DNA of 64,000 nt from Allobosea sp. (GCA_024231975.1 JAAEQB010000009.1:1-64000), one strand, 5' to 3'; counted from the stretch's first letter, positions 17,448-27,781 are shown. The notes: generated by a model not told the origin, from the letters alone. Program-made: numbers and translations.

Positions 17448-19330
17448 ATGCGGCCGATGGAGAATGACAATAAAGCGCCCGCCAAGCGGGTCTTCAAGTT
17501 CGACATCCTGTACTTCATTGCGGTCTTCTTCGCCGTTCTGCTGATCCGGGACCTGCTTGTCGGCCAGGGTCACATCAAGGTCATCCCGTACAGCGAATTC
17601 CAGGGCCTGATCGAAAAGGACGGCGTCACCGACCTGGTCGTCGGACCGACGGAGATCACCGGCGCGTACAAGCCGCCGATCGAGAAGGACGCCCCCCAGC
17701 ATTTCTCGACGGTTCGCGTCGATCCGCAGATCGCCGACGTGCTGACCAAGCGCAACATTTCCTTCTCGGGGCAACCGACGCCGGGCCTCTTCGAAAACCT
17801 GCTGTCGTGGTTGATGCCGGCGGCGATGTTCGTGCTGATCTGGATGTTCCTGTTGCGCCCGATGATGGCCGGGCAGCATGGCGGACTGATGAGCATCGGG
17901 CGCAGCCGCGCCAAGGTCTATGCCGAGAAGTCCGTGAAGGTGACATTCGCCGATGTGGCGGGCGTCGATGAAGCCAAGCAGGAGCTGGCCGAAGTCGTGG
18001 GCTTCCTCAAGGACCCGGCGACCTATGGCCGCCTCGGCGCGCGCATCCCCAAGGGCCTGCTTCTCGTTGGACCGCCGGGGACGGGCAAGACGCTGCTGGC
18101 GCGCGCTGTCGCCGGCGAATCGGGCGTCCGCTTCTTCTCGATCACCGGCTCCGAATTCGTCGAGATGTTCGTCGGCGTCGGCGCTTCGCGCGTGCGCGAC
18201 CTGTTCCAGCAGGCGCGCGAGCAGGCCCCGGCGATCGTGTTTATCGACGAACTCGATGCGCTCGGCCGCGCCCGCGGCGTCGATATGCCCGGCGGCGGAC
18301 ATGACGAGAAGGAGCAGACGCTCAACCAGCTGCTCGCCGAGATGGACGGCTTCGACCCGAGCGTCGGCATCGTCGTGCTGGCCGCGACGAACCGACCCGA
18401 GATTCTCGATCCGGCGCTGCTGCGGGCCGGCCGCTTCGATCGTCAGGTCCTGGTCGACCGCCCCGACCGTCAGGGCCGGATCGACATCCTCAACGTGCAC
18501 TTGAAAAAGATCAGCGTGGCGCCGGAACTCGATGTGGCAGCGGTTGCCGCGCTCACGCCAAGCTTCACCGGCGCTGATCTCGCCAATCTCGTCAACGAGG
18601 TCGCGCTGGTCGCCACCCGCCGCGGCGCGAGCACCACCGTGCTCGACGATTTCACGCAGGCCGTGGAACGCATCGTCGCTGGCCTGGAAAAGAAAAGCCG
18701 AATTCTCATTCCGCGCGAGCGGCAGATCGTGGCGCATCACGAGATGGGTCATGCGCTCGTCGCCATGGCGCTGCCGCAGACCGACGTCGTGCAGAAGGTC
18801 TCGATCATCCCGCGCGGCATCGCGGCGCTCGGTTATACGCTGCAGCGGCCGACCGAGGATCGTTTTCTCATGAGTCAGTCCGAGTTGCAGGATCGCATGG
18901 CGGTGCTGCTTGGCGGCCGGGCCGCCGAAAGCTGGTATTCGACGAGATTTCGACAGGCGCGGCGGACGATCTCGTCAAGGCGACGGACATCGCGCGCAAC
19001 ATGGTGGTCCGGTTCGGCATGTCGAAGGAACTCGGACAGGTCGCTTATGAGCCGGAGACGGGCAGCTTCCTTGTCGGCCAGACCCCGGTCTGGCGGCCGC
19101 GCACCTACAGCGATGAGACGGCCGAGGCCATCGACCACATGGTGAAAGACCTGATCGACCGCGCCTTCCAGAAGGCCCGCTCGATCCTCCAGCGCAACCG
19201 TTCGGTGCTGGATAGCAGCGCGCGCGAACTTCTTGCGCGCGAAACGCTGGGCCCCGATGAATTGGCCAAGCTGACCACCGGTCTCGAGCGCGAGGCGCAG
19301 GGACGGCCGGGCCTCGCTCTGGTCGAATGA
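17448..19330 (+). pseudogene. ftsH: ATP-dependent zinc metalloprotease FtsH, one-base frameshift
   Basis: The first frame encodes two N-terminal membrane segments, the AAA+ ATPase (Walker A GPPGTGKT, Walker B IVFIDELDALG, second region of homology) and the zinc site HHEMGHA. After GRAAE near 18928-18931 the frame changes. Expected ELVFDEISTGAADDLVKATD is read only after adding one base (GAAAGC where GAAGAGC is expected). The remainder continues in another frame to the stop at 19330; the repaired protein would be 627 residues. As read, the product has an altered C-terminus and loses the third zinc ligand region. It could be a true lesion or a sequencing error beside an AAA run. It is probably a second, stress-linked FtsH behind FNR-like site D. 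Confidence 0.88.
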
Positions 19331-19393
19331 TGCGGATGAAACACCGTCGGATCGGCCTGCTTGGCGGGCGCTCGCTGTTCGAGGGACCATAAA

Positions 19394-20380
19394 GTGCGCA
19401 GATCGCCCATTGTCGTCATCGCCGTGTTGGTCGCGACCGCGGCAGCCGGAGCCTATGTCTATTGGCTTGGAACGCAAAACCGCGTGCCGGCGGGCCTCGC
19501 GCGGGTGAACGGCAGGATTGAGGTCGAGCGGGTCGACATCACCAGCAAATATGCCGGGCGTCTGGCGGAAGTGCTGGTCGACGAGGGCGCCAATGTCAGC
19601 AAGGGGGATGTGCTCGCGCGGCTCGACACGAGCGAGATCCAGGCGCAACTGACGGCGGCCCGCGCAGCGGTCCACCGCAGCCATCAGAGCGTCGCCAGCG
19701 CGCAGGCGAGTGTCGCGCTGCGCGAGGCCGAGCTCAATCTTGCGCAAGTCGAGCTCCAGCGTGTGGTTGAGCTCATGCGGACCAACACGTCGACACAGGC
19801 TGAGCTTGATCGCCGGACGGCGCAACGCGACATCTCGCGCGCCTCATTGCAGACCGCGAAGGCCGCGGTCGAGGATGCGAAGGCCTCGGTCGAAGTCGCC
19901 GAGGCGCAGGTCAATCAGATCGAGGCGGCCATCGCCGACATGACCTTGAGGGCGCCGGTGTTCGGCCGCGTCGAGTATCGTCTGGCGCGAACTGGCGAGG
20001 TTGTCGGCGCCGGAGGTCGAGTGCTGACGGTGTTCGATCTCTCGGATGCGCATATGACGATCTATCTTCCGACGGCCTCCGCCGGTCGCGTGGCGGTGGG
20101 CTCACAGGCGCGCCTCGTGCTGGATGGTCCGGGCGGATTTGTTCTACCGGCGACCGTGTCCTTCGTCTCCGCCGACGCGCAGTTCACGCCGAAATTCGTC
20201 GAGACGGCGAACGAGCGCGAGAAGCTGATGTATCGCGTCAAGCTGCATATCGACCCGGCGCTGGTCGCCTCCGAGCGCGGCTATGTGAAGGCGGGGATGA
20301 CCGGCAACGCCTATGTCCCGGTGACGGGAGACGCGAATTGGCCAGCCGAGCTTGCGCCGAGGCTGCCCGATGGAGGTTGA
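19394..20380 (+). CDS. HlyD-family periplasmic adaptor of an ABC exporter
   Basis: The 328-residue protein has one N-terminal membrane anchor (VVIAVLVATAAAGAYVYWLG), a split biotinyl-lipoyl domain (RVDITSKYAGRLAEVLV ... LRAPVFGRVEY) and a central alpha-helical hairpin rich in Ala, Gln and Glu. The layout matches YhiI/EmrA-type adaptors. The GTG at 19394, with GAGGGA seven bases upstream, is the likely start. The stop overlaps the next gene's ATG by 11 bases, so the three exporter genes are translationally coupled. Confidence 0.88.
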   Translation: MRRSPIVVIAVLVATAAAGAYVYWLGTQNRVPAGLARVNGRIEVERVDITSKYAGRLAEVLVDEGANVSKGDVLARLDTSEIQAQLTAARAAVHRSHQSVASAQASVALREAELNLAQVELQRVVELMRTNTSTQAELDRRTAQRDISRASLQTAKAAVEDAKASVEVAEAQVNQIEAAIADMTLRAPVFGRVEYRLARTGEVVGAGGRVLTVFDLSDAHMTIYLPTASAGRVAVGSQARLVLDGPGGFVLPATVSFVSADAQFTPKFVETANEREKLMYRVKLHIDPALVASERGYVKAGMTGNAYVPVTGDANWPAELAPRLPDGG

Positions 20381-23132
20381 CCCCGCCGCCGTCAGCCTGT
20401 CGGGTATCCAGCATGCCTATGGGAAGGTGGTCGCTCTTCGCGATCTGGCTCTGACCATCCCTGCTGGCTGCAAGCTCGCGATTGTCGGTCCTGACGGGGT
20501 CGGCAAGTCGACGCTACTCGGCTTGATCGCGGGGGTTCGCCGCATTCAGCGCGGTTCGGTCAATGTGCTGGGCGGCGACATGGCCTCGGCGGCGCACCGA
20601 AGCGAGGCCGCGCCCCGCATCGCCTACATGCCGCAAGGGCTCGGACGCAATCTTTATCCGACCTTGTCGGTCTACGAGAACATCGACTTCTTTGCCCGGC
20701 TCTACAGCCAGCCGGACGAGCGCCTGCGTGGGCGTATCTCCGAGCTCATGCGGGTCACCGGGTTGTTTGCCTTTGCCGATCGGCCAGCAGGAAAGCTCTC
20801 CGGCGGGATGAAGCAGAAGCTCGGGCTGTGCTGCGCACTCGTGCATGATCCCGATCTCCTCATCCTGGACGAGCCGACGACCGGCATCGACCCACTGTCG
20901 CGCCGCCAGTTCTGGACGTTGATCGCGCGCATCCAGGCCGAGCGGCCGACCATGACGGTGATCGTGGCAACGGCCTATATGGAGGAGGCCGGGGCCTTCG
21001 ATCGCATCGTGGCGATCGACGATGGCGCGATCATTGCCGACGGGAGCCAGGCGGAGCTTCTTGCGCGCACCGGCGCCGCCACGCTCGAACAGGCCTATAT
21101 CGAGCTGCAGCGCCCGGAGCGGCGTGGGGCGCGGGTTGCGGCCACCGCACCACGTCTCGAAGCGGATGGCAGACCGCCTGCCATCGTGGCCGAGGGCCTG
21201 ACGATGCGCTTTGGCGATTTCACCGCGGTCGATCATGTGAGCTTTCGCATCGATCGCGGCGAGATCTTCGGCTTCCTCGGCTCCAATGGCTGCGGCAAGA
21301 CGACGACGATGAAGATGCTGACCGGGCTGCTGCCGGCAACCGAAGGACGTGCCGAGCTCTTGGGCAAACCGGTCGATGCGCGCGACATCTCGACGAGGAC
21401 GCGCATCGGCTACGTCTCGCAATCCTTCTCGCTCTACGAAGAACTGACCGTGCGCGGCAATCTCGAACTGCACGGGCGGCTGTGCGGCATCGGCGGCAAG
21501 GGGCTGGGTGAGCGGGTCGAGGAGGCCTTGTCGCGCTTCGAACTCGGTGATGTCGCCGCGACGCTGCCGGACGCCTTGCCGTTGGGCATGCGCCAGCGCC
21601 TCCAGCTGGCGGCGGCATGCCTGCATCGTCCCGATGTCCTCATCCTGGACGAGCCCACCTCGGGCGTCGATCCGGCGGCGCGCGACCGCTTCTGGAACCT
21701 GCTGCTCGAGATGTCGCGCCGCGACGGGGTGACGATCTTCATCTCGACGCATTTCATGAACGAGGCCGAGCGTTGCGACCGCGTCTCGCTCATGCATGCA
21801 GGCCGCGTGCTGGCGGTCGGCGCGCCACGCGAGCTCCAGGCCGCGCGGGGGGCCGCGAGCCTCGAGGATGCCTTCGTCGCCTATCTGGAGGATGCGGCGG
21901 CGGCCGGGGCCGAAGAGACGGCTGTGGAAGATGCGCGCAGCGCCGTCGAGCCCGGCTCAGCGATGCGGAACGACGATGCCATGGCGGTGCAGAGGCCGAG
22001 GCTCGCTTCCATGAAGCGGATCTGGACATTCGCGCGCCGCGAGGCGCTCGAGCTCAGCCGGGACCGCATCCGGCTGGCCTTCGCGCTGATCGGCCCACTC
22101 CTGCTCATGGCCGCCTTCGGCTACGGGATTTCCTTCGATATCGAAGGTCTGCGCTACGCGGTGCTCGACCGCGACCAGTCGCTGGAAAGCCGGGCTTTCC
22201 TCGACCAATTCTCGAACTCGCGGTACTTCGTCGAGCAGGCGCGCCTGAAGGAGGATGTCGAGATCGACCGGCGCCTGCGCGCCGGCGAACTCAAATTCGC
22301 GGTCGACATTCCGCCGGGCTTCGGCCGCGACCTGCTGCAAGGCCACCGACCTGAAGTCGGCTTCTGGCTTGACGGCGGCAACACCTTCCCCGCTGAGACC
22401 GCGCGCGCCTACATTCTTGGCACGCTTCAGACCTATGCCGGCGAGCTCGCGCGCGCCGCCCGGAGCGCCAACGGACTGCCAGCCGAGACGCTGCGGGTCG
22501 AGCCGCGCTTTCGTTACAATCAGGACTTCCGCTCCGTCTTCGCGATCACGCCGGGATCAATCATGCTGCTACTGATCATCTTCCCGGCGATGCTGACGGC
22601 CCTTGGCGTCGTGCGGGAGAAGGAGATGGGGTCGATCGCGAATGTCTACGCGTCGCCGGCGACGGTTGGCGAGTATTTACTGGGCAAGCAGCTCCCTTAT
22701 GTCGTGATCGGCGTCCTGAGCTATCTTAGTCTGCTGGTTTTTGCCGGCGGCGTGCTCGGCGTGGTGCCGAAGGGCTCGCTGCTGGCGCTGTCGCTCGCAG
22801 CCCTCGTCTATGTTTTCGCCGCCACGGCCTTTGGGCTTCTGGTCTCGGCTTTCGTCTCCACGCAAGTGGCGGCGATATTCGGCACCGCCATCCTGACGGC
22901 CATGACCGCAGCGCATTATTCGGGATTCCTGATCCCCGCCTCGTCGCTCGAGGGGCCGGGGCGAATCATGGGGCTGTCCTTCCCGGCGCTGTGGTTTCAG
23001 ACGATCAGCCTCGGGGTGTTCGCCAAGGGCCTCGACACGCCAGCCTTCGCCCGCGAGCTTCTCGTGCTGGTGGCGTTCGCGCTCGGCTTCCTGCTGCTGG
23101 CGCGGCTGATGATCCGCAAGCAGGGGGCGTAG
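20370..23132 (+). CDS. Fused ABC exporter: two ATPase domains plus ABC-2 permease (RbbA/YhhH-like)
   Basis: The 920-residue protein contains two ABC ATPase domains in tandem. The first has Walker A GPDGVGKST and signature LSGGMKQK. The second has Walker A GSNGCGKTT, a degenerate signature region LPLGMRQRLQLAA and Walker B LILDEPTSGVDP. A C-terminal ABC-2-type permease of about six helices follows. This arrangement matches RbbA/YhhH proteins. The first Walker A has Asp-Gly-Val where most have Asn-Gly-Ala/Ser. It works with the flanking HlyD adaptor and second permease; the exported substrate is unknown. Confidence 0.88.
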   Translation: MEVDPAAVSLSGIQHAYGKVVALRDLALTIPAGCKLAIVGPDGVGKSTLLGLIAGVRRIQRGSVNVLGGDMASAAHRSEAAPRIAYMPQGLGRNLYPTLSVYENIDFFARLYSQPDERLRGRISELMRVTGLFAFADRPAGKLSGGMKQKLGLCCALVHDPDLLILDEPTTGIDPLSRRQFWTLIARIQAERPTMTVIVATAYMEEAGAFDRIVAIDDGAIIADGSQAELLARTGAATLEQAYIELQRPERRGARVAATAPRLEADGRPPAIVAEGLTMRFGDFTAVDHVSFRIDRGEIFGFLGSNGCGKTTTMKMLTGLLPATEGRAELLGKPVDARDISTRTRIGYVSQSFSLYEELTVRGNLELHGRLCGIGGKGLGERVEEALSRFELGDVAATLPDALPLGMRQRLQLAAACLHRPDVLILDEPTSGVDPAARDRFWNLLLEMSRRDGVTIFISTHFMNEAERCDRVSLMHAGRVLAVGAPRELQAARGAASLEDAFVAYLEDAAAAGAEETAVEDARSAVEPGSAMRNDDAMAVQRPRLASMKRIWTFARREALELSRDRIRLAFALIGPLLLMAAFGYGISFDIEGLRYAVLDRDQSLESRAFLDQFSNSRYFVEQARLKEDVEIDRRLRAGELKFAVDIPPGFGRDLLQGHRPEVGFWLDGGNTFPAETARAYILGTLQTYAGELARAARSANGLPAETLRVEPRFRYNQDFRSVFAITPGSIMLLLIIFPAMLTALGVVREKEMGSIANVYASPATVGEYLLGKQLPYVVIGVLSYLSLLVFAGGVLGVVPKGSLLALSLAALVYVFAATAFGLLVSAFVSTQVAAIFGTAILTAMTAAHYSGFLIPASSLEGPGRIMGLSFPALWFQTISLGVFAKGLDTPAFARELLVLVAFALGFLLLARLMIRKQGA

Positions 23133-23134
23133 CG

Positions 23135-24262
23135 ATGCGGCGCTGGATCGAGAACGCCTTCCGTCTCGGCATCAAGGAATTCGCCAGTCTGTCGCGCGAT
23201 GTGGTGATGGTGGTGCTGATCGCCTACGTCTTCACCTTCGCGGTCTATTCCGAGGCGACCGCGATGCGCACGGATGTCAACGATGCCAAGGTGGCCGTCA
23301 TCGACGGCGATCGCTCGACGCTCTCGGGCCGGATCAAGGACGCGCTGCGGCCTCCCTATTTCCGACCGGCGGTCGAGACCGACCGCTCGAGCCTCGACGG
23401 CTTGATGGACAAGGGCGCCTTCACGTTCGTTCTCGACATCCCGCATGGTCTGGAAGCCGACTTCCTGGCCGGCCGCAACCCGGCCATCCAGGTCAATGTC
23501 GATGCCACCAGCATCTCGCAGGCCGGTGTCGGTACGGCGTACATCCAGGAGATCGTCGCCCGGGAGACGACAAGCTTCCTCAAGCAGGCGCCCGCCGAGA
23601 CGCTCGCACCAGTCAATGCGGTCATCCGCGCCATGTTCAATCCCAACCTCGAAGCCATCAGCTTCACCGCAAGCATGGGCGTCATCAACAATGTCACCAT
23701 CCTCGCCATCATTCTGGTGGGCGCCGCCGTGATGCGCGAACGAGAGCATGGCACGATCGAGCATCTCCTGGTGATGCCGGTGAGCGCCAGCGAGATCATT
23801 GCCGGCAAGGTCTGGGCGAACGGACTCGTCATCCTCCTCGCCGCCGCATTCTCCCTTCACGTCGTCGTCGAGGTGATCCTGCACACCCCGATCGTCGGCT
23901 CGATCGAACTGTTCCTCGCAGGGACCGCGATCTATCTGTTCGCGGTCACCTCGCTCGGCATCCTGCTCGCCACGGTCGCGAACTCCATGCCGCAATTTGC
24001 GCTGCTCTCGATCCCGGTCTTCGTCTTGATGTTCCTGTTGTCCGGCTCGTTCACGCCGTTCGAGAGCATGCCACGCGCCCTGCAGGCGATCATGGACCTG
24101 TCACCGTCGACGCATTTCGTGCGCTTTGCGCAAGCTGTGCTCTACCGCGGCGCTGGCATCGATGTCGTCTGGCGCGATCTTCTCACCATGGCCGGACTCG
24201 GCGCCGGCTTCGTGGCGATTGCCCTCTATCGCTTCAAAGCCATGCTCGCGCGCCAGTCGTGA
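23135..24262 (+). CDS. ABC-2-type exporter permease (YhhJ-like)
   Basis: The 375-residue protein has one N-terminal helix, a large extracytoplasmic domain (VNDAKVAVIDGDRSTLSGRI and following) and five C-terminal helices with MREREHGTIEHLLVMPVSASE, typical of ABC-2 permeases. It starts two bases after the upstream stop. With the fused ATPase-permease it should form a heterodimeric exporter. Confidence 0.88.
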   Translation: MRRWIENAFRLGIKEFASLSRDVVMVVLIAYVFTFAVYSEATAMRTDVNDAKVAVIDGDRSTLSGRIKDALRPPYFRPAVETDRSSLDGLMDKGAFTFVLDIPHGLEADFLAGRNPAIQVNVDATSISQAGVGTAYIQEIVARETTSFLKQAPAETLAPVNAVIRAMFNPNLEAISFTASMGVINNVTILAIILVGAAVMREREHGTIEHLLVMPVSASEIIAGKVWANGLVILLAAAFSLHVVVEVILHTPIVGSIELFLAGTAIYLFAVTSLGILLATVANSMPQFALLSIPVFVLMFLLSGSFTPFESMPRALQAIMDLSPSTHFVRFAQAVLYRGAGIDVVWRDLLTMAGLGAGFVAIALYRFKAMLARQS

Positions 24263-24323
24263 GCATCGGCTTCAAGCGTGGTCTCAACGTATGGAGGCTT
24301 GCGCGCTTTCGCCTCGTCGGCAG

Positions 24324-25562
24324 CTATTGGCTTGCTGCCTGTTCCGGTACGAGAAGCCGGGGCAAGCGGATACAGGCCAACAGCGTTGCCAGGACGAGCA
24401 GTGCAGCGAGGAGGAAGCTCGCATCCGGAAGGATCGGAAGGTTGAACAGCGCACCGCCTGCAACGGATCCCAAGGCCTGACCAAGGCTCGCGGCGGCGGT
24501 CATGCGGCCGAGCTGCGCGCCCTGGCTCGTCGGGATACCGAGCGAGGCCCAGTAGGTCGCTACCGGAGACAGCATGCCGGCACTTGCCGCCACCAGTGCG
24601 ACCGCAACCGACATCAAGACCGATGTACTGACGAGCGAGACGATGACCAGCCCCATGGCAAGCGTCGCCAGACCGGGCGCGACGAACCAGCGCGTGAGCT
24701 CCGGCTTGATGAGTGGCGAAAATACCAAGGCCTGCACGACCGCCATCACCAGGCTGCACTCGGCAAACATGATGCCGATATGCGCGGCATCGAGACCGAG
24801 GACCTTCCCGCGTAGCGCAAGTCCGACTTCGAAGACGCCGATGGCGAGCGCCGTGACCAGTGCGATCGCCAGAAGCCGCAGCATGGCGCGCCGTTCGATC
24901 TGCGCGGCGTCGGCTGTCGCATCGAGGTTCTGGCGACGTGTCCCGGAGGGAAGCAGGATTACGACAAACACCGCTGCGATAACGGCTAGACCTGTCGCCG
25001 TGAGCAGGGGTATCGCCAGGGAGCGATCAGGCGGGAGGGCCCAGAGTCTGCCAGCGACACGCACCGCCAGCCCTCCGAGCAAAGGCCCGATGAAGAAACC
25101 GGCGGTGCCGGCGATATTGATCAGTGCGAAGCGATGGGCGCGCCATTCTTTCGACGGCGCATAGTCGCCGATGAGCGCATAGGCGACCGGGGTGATGGCG
25201 GCAGCGAAGAGCCCGGCGAGAAAACGGCCGAGATAGAGAAGCGGCAGGCTTTCGGTGACGGCGAAGAATGCGGTGGTCGCGGCAAAACCCAGAAGGCCGA
25301 CCAGGATAATCGGCTTACGACCATATCGATCGGAGATGCGTCCCCAGACCGGAGCGCCGACGAAGATGGCGATGATATAAGCGCCCGTCAGCAACCCCGT
25401 ATGCCATGACAGCGCCTGCGGCGTGCTCTCGCCGGCGATCTGCTCGATCAGGAAGGGCAGGATCGGCAAGGCAACGCCGTAACCGACCGTGATCGCAAAC
25501 ATTGCGATGAGCACCGTCGACAGCGCGCTCCAGCTCAAATGGCTTGCTTCAGCCGCGGCCAT
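24324..25562 (-). CDS. MFS drug/metabolite efflux transporter
   Basis: The 412-residue protein has 12 predicted membrane segments. Its N-terminal half carries the MFS motif A as GAPVWGRISDRYGRKPIIL and the region GRFLAGLFAAAITPVAYALIGD typical of tetracycline- or multidrug-type antiporters. The substrate is not visible. A small ORF (25549-25761) overlaps its start by 14 bases, and FNR-like site E lies upstream of both. The gene converges on the exporter operon. Confidence 0.9.
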   Translation of the reverse strand: MAAAEASHLSWSALSTVLIAMFAITVGYGVALPILPFLIEQIAGESTPQALSWHTGLLTGAYIIAIFVGAPVWGRISDRYGRKPIILVGLLGFAATTAFFAVTESLPLLYLGRFLAGLFAAAITPVAYALIGDYAPSKEWRAHRFALINIAGTAGFFIGPLLGGLAVRVAGRLWALPPDRSLAIPLLTATGLAVIAAVFVVILLPSGTRRQNLDATADAAQIERRAMLRLLAIALVTALAIGVFEVGLALRGKVLGLDAAHIGIMFAECSLVMAVVQALVFSPLIKPELTRWFVAPGLATLAMGLVIVSLVSTSVLMSVAVALVAASAGMLSPVATYWASLGIPTSQGAQLGRMTAAASLGQALGSVAGGALFNLPILPDASFLLAALLVLATLLACIRLPRLLVPEQAASQ

Positions 25563-25761
25563 GCTGCTTCGAGCCCGCGTCCAATCGGCGGCCCGATCGA
25601 ACAGGCAAGGTCGACATCCGCATCTCTAGAGACACAAAGGGCTGGCCCGATCCGACCCAAACGCGAAACCATTCCGCACAGGCCGTCATCAACGCTGCGA
25701 GCAACGTTTGCACCGATTTCGGCCTGGACATCGAACGTTGATGGGATTGCTTCGTCATCAT
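25549..25761 (-). CDS. Putative small protein leading into the MFS gene
   Basis: A 70-residue frame starts MMTKQSHQRSMSRPKSVQTL, with GCGAGGGA a few bases upstream. It contains a short amphipathic or hydrophobic stretch (AEWFRVWVGSGQPFVSLEM). It overlaps the MFS start by 14 bases and begins 58 bases after FNR-like site E, where a first operon gene would be expected. I do not recognise it. It may be a real small protein or a leader coupling translation of the transporter. Confidence 0.4.
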   Translation of the reverse strand: MMTKQSHQRSMSRPKSVQTLLAALMTACAEWFRVWVGSGQPFVSLEMRMSTLPVRSGRRLDAGSKQHGRG

Positions 25762-25818
25762 CGTTCCCTCGCTCAAGACGCCGCTTGCAAGAGCTAGGCG
25801 ATGGTCAGGTTTGAATCT

Positions 25819-25832
25819 TTAATCCGCATCAA
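25819..25832 (-). promoter_or_regulatory. FNR-like site E, upstream of the small ORF and MFS gene
   Basis: TTAATCCGCATCAA, preceded by TCT as at several other sites. CTAGCT is centred about 31 bases downstream on the minus strand, a weak -10 candidate. Confidence 0.6.
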
Positions 25833-25944
25833 GTTTTTGCGATGATCTCGCAATGAAGGCTGTATGGATCAGCGGGCAGCGCCGGGCGCGAGAGACCCGA
25901 TTGCGATCCGCTTGGATCCCAAAACGTCAGCGCTGCCGAACGGC

Positions 25945-27723
25945 CTAGTGGCTGTAGAGACGCCGAAACAGCCGCTCCTGCGCGCTGTCGCGCGCCTCGC
26001 GGACGATTTCGATGGCGGTTTCCGTCTGCTTGCTGAGCGTGCGTTCGGCGGATCGCATCGGGTTGTCGGGGGACACCGGCATCCGCTTCGAGCGGACCTC
26101 GTCGGCGAGGCGCGCGACGACATGCATCCACGGCAAAAACTTTTCTGACAGCAGGTAACGGCTGGTTCGCATCGGATGAAGCCATCGCAGCGCCTCGGCC
26201 GACCATGGCGTGGCCATGGCCTGAACCCACGGGCTGACGAAGTTGCTGTAGAGCGCTTCGTTTGCCTGCGACAATTGCCGCACCCGTTCGAAGGCTTTGC
26301 GCGAATTGTCGAAGGCCAGGTCTTCCACGCGCCGCTCTTCGAAGGCGACGCTGTATTGCGGTTTGCGGCAGTCAGGATCGTTCGTCGGGTTGGAGATCTT
26401 CATCTCGTAGAGGCCGGGCGCAAGGTTCGCGACCTCATCGAGGTTCTCGAGGATGGCGCGGTGTTCCAGGCGCGCGACCGATGCCGAAACGAAAATGCCG
26501 AGGTGACCGACGTGAGGATCGGTCAAGAAGACGATCCTCTGGCCCGCCTCCTTTAAGGCATCGGTGGTCTTGTAGACGGCCTTGAGCCAGGCCAGGGCCT
26601 GATGGGGCGGGGTGATGTTGTCGCCATACGAGGCAAAGATCACCAACGGGCTCTTGAGGCTGCGCAAATCGATCTTCACTTCGTCGCCGAGGTCGAGCGT
26701 GCCTTGCTCGAGCTCGTTGCCGATAAAGAGATGGTCGACAATCTCGACCATCTCTTCCCGGCTGAAGCGGTACCAGGCGTTCCACCAGCGCTCGAACTCG
26801 AGGAACCGCTCCTCCTCGCGATCGACTTCAAGGTAGAGGTTTGCGTATTTGTCCCAGATCGCCGCCTCGGGCTTCAGCGTTTCGAAGTTCTGGACGAGCC
26901 AGGCGCCGTCGAAACGGCCGTCTCCGAGATCGCCAACGAAGTGGGTGAGCCAGCTTCCACCAAGCAGGCCGCCAGCGAGGCGCATCGGATTGGCGCCCGA
27001 CTCTCCGGCCCAATAGGAGAGGGGCGAACCATTGAGCACGATGGGACCGACAGGCGCCCGGCAATGGATCGCGACCAGCATGGCGGCCCACCCGGCCTGG
27101 CAATTTCCGTAAAGCACGGGCCTTTTGCCGGGGTGTCGTGCGATCACCTCGTCAACGAAGTGATGCATTGCGTGCAGGACATCGACGAGCCTTTGGTGGG
27201 GGCTCGGCGCTGGAAAGAAGCTGACGAAGTAGACCGGAAACCCCTCATGCAGAGCGATGCCGATTTCGGACTCGCGCTTGAAGCCGCCGATACCGGGCCC
27301 GTGCCCGGCGCGTGGATCCATGATGATGACAGGGGGCTTGGAGTCGTCGACGCACGCATCCGCGTGCTCGGTACCGGCGGTCGTGATCCGCAGTAGCGCA
27401 TAATTCGCCGGGCGTTCGAAGCGTCTCGCATCGAGCAGCATTTCATACTGGAAGGTAAGCACTGGCGGCATGCCGGCCTCCTCGTGCTCCAGCATGATGT
27501 TCGCCCGCTTTCTCAAGACGTCCCAGAACAAAACCGATCGCTGCCAGGCGTCGATCGAATAGGCCCATATTCCCGTAGGATCGAACGGCATGCCGGCCGC
27601 CAGAGCGGACGGTGCCGGCTCGTGCCGGTCAGGGTGTACGAATGGCAATACGGGAAGCGCGGCCGTCCCGGCATGGGCCACTGGCGCGCTTTGCTCGCGT
27701 TCCGCAGGGATCGTGACCGGCAT
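25945..27723 (-). CDS. DUF3141 protein, PHA-synthase-like alpha/beta hydrolase
   Basis: The 592-residue protein resembles DUF3141 proteins, distant relatives of polyhydroxyalkanoate synthases. A hydrolase-fold core is visible: VIIMDPRAGHGPGIGGFK, the nucleophile elbow-like YGNCQAGWAAM with Cys at the nucleophile position, and late Asp/His blocks (FASYGDNITPP and DPHVGHLG). PHA synthases also use a Cys nucleophile. Upstream, IDAWQRSVLFWDVLRKRAN resembles the PhaC N-terminal region. DUF3141 proteins are often longer, so this may be a short form. FNR-like site F lies 60 bases before the start. The enzymatic activity is unknown. Confidence 0.75.
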   Translation of the reverse strand: MPVTIPAEREQSAPVAHAGTAALPVLPFVHPDRHEPAPSALAAGMPFDPTGIWAYSIDAWQRSVLFWDVLRKRANIMLEHEEAGMPPVLTFQYEMLLDARRFERPANYALLRITTAGTEHADACVDDSKPPVIIMDPRAGHGPGIGGFKRESEIGIALHEGFPVYFVSFFPAPSPHQRLVDVLHAMHHFVDEVIARHPGKRPVLYGNCQAGWAAMLVAIHCRAPVGPIVLNGSPLSYWAGESGANPMRLAGGLLGGSWLTHFVGDLGDGRFDGAWLVQNFETLKPEAAIWDKYANLYLEVDREEERFLEFERWWNAWYRFSREEMVEIVDHLFIGNELEQGTLDLGDEVKIDLRSLKSPLVIFASYGDNITPPHQALAWLKAVYKTTDALKEAGQRIVFLTDPHVGHLGIFVSASVARLEHRAILENLDEVANLAPGLYEMKISNPTNDPDCRKPQYSVAFEERRVEDLAFDNSRKAFERVRQLSQANEALYSNFVSPWVQAMATPWSAEALRWLHPMRTSRYLLSEKFLPWMHVVARLADEVRSKRMPVSPDNPMRSAERTLSKQTETAIEIVREARDSAQERLFRRLYSH

Positions 27724-27781
27724 CGGAGGCTCCTCTAAAGTGTCGCGTACCCAATCTCACGCAGCGCTGAGCACCTCGTCC

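Noticed and set aside
17277..18752. Long open frame of 491 codons on the minus strand opposite ftsH
   Set aside because: It runs antisense to clear FtsH motifs, has His/Gln/Asp-rich composition typical of high-GC shadows, and lacks any family pattern.
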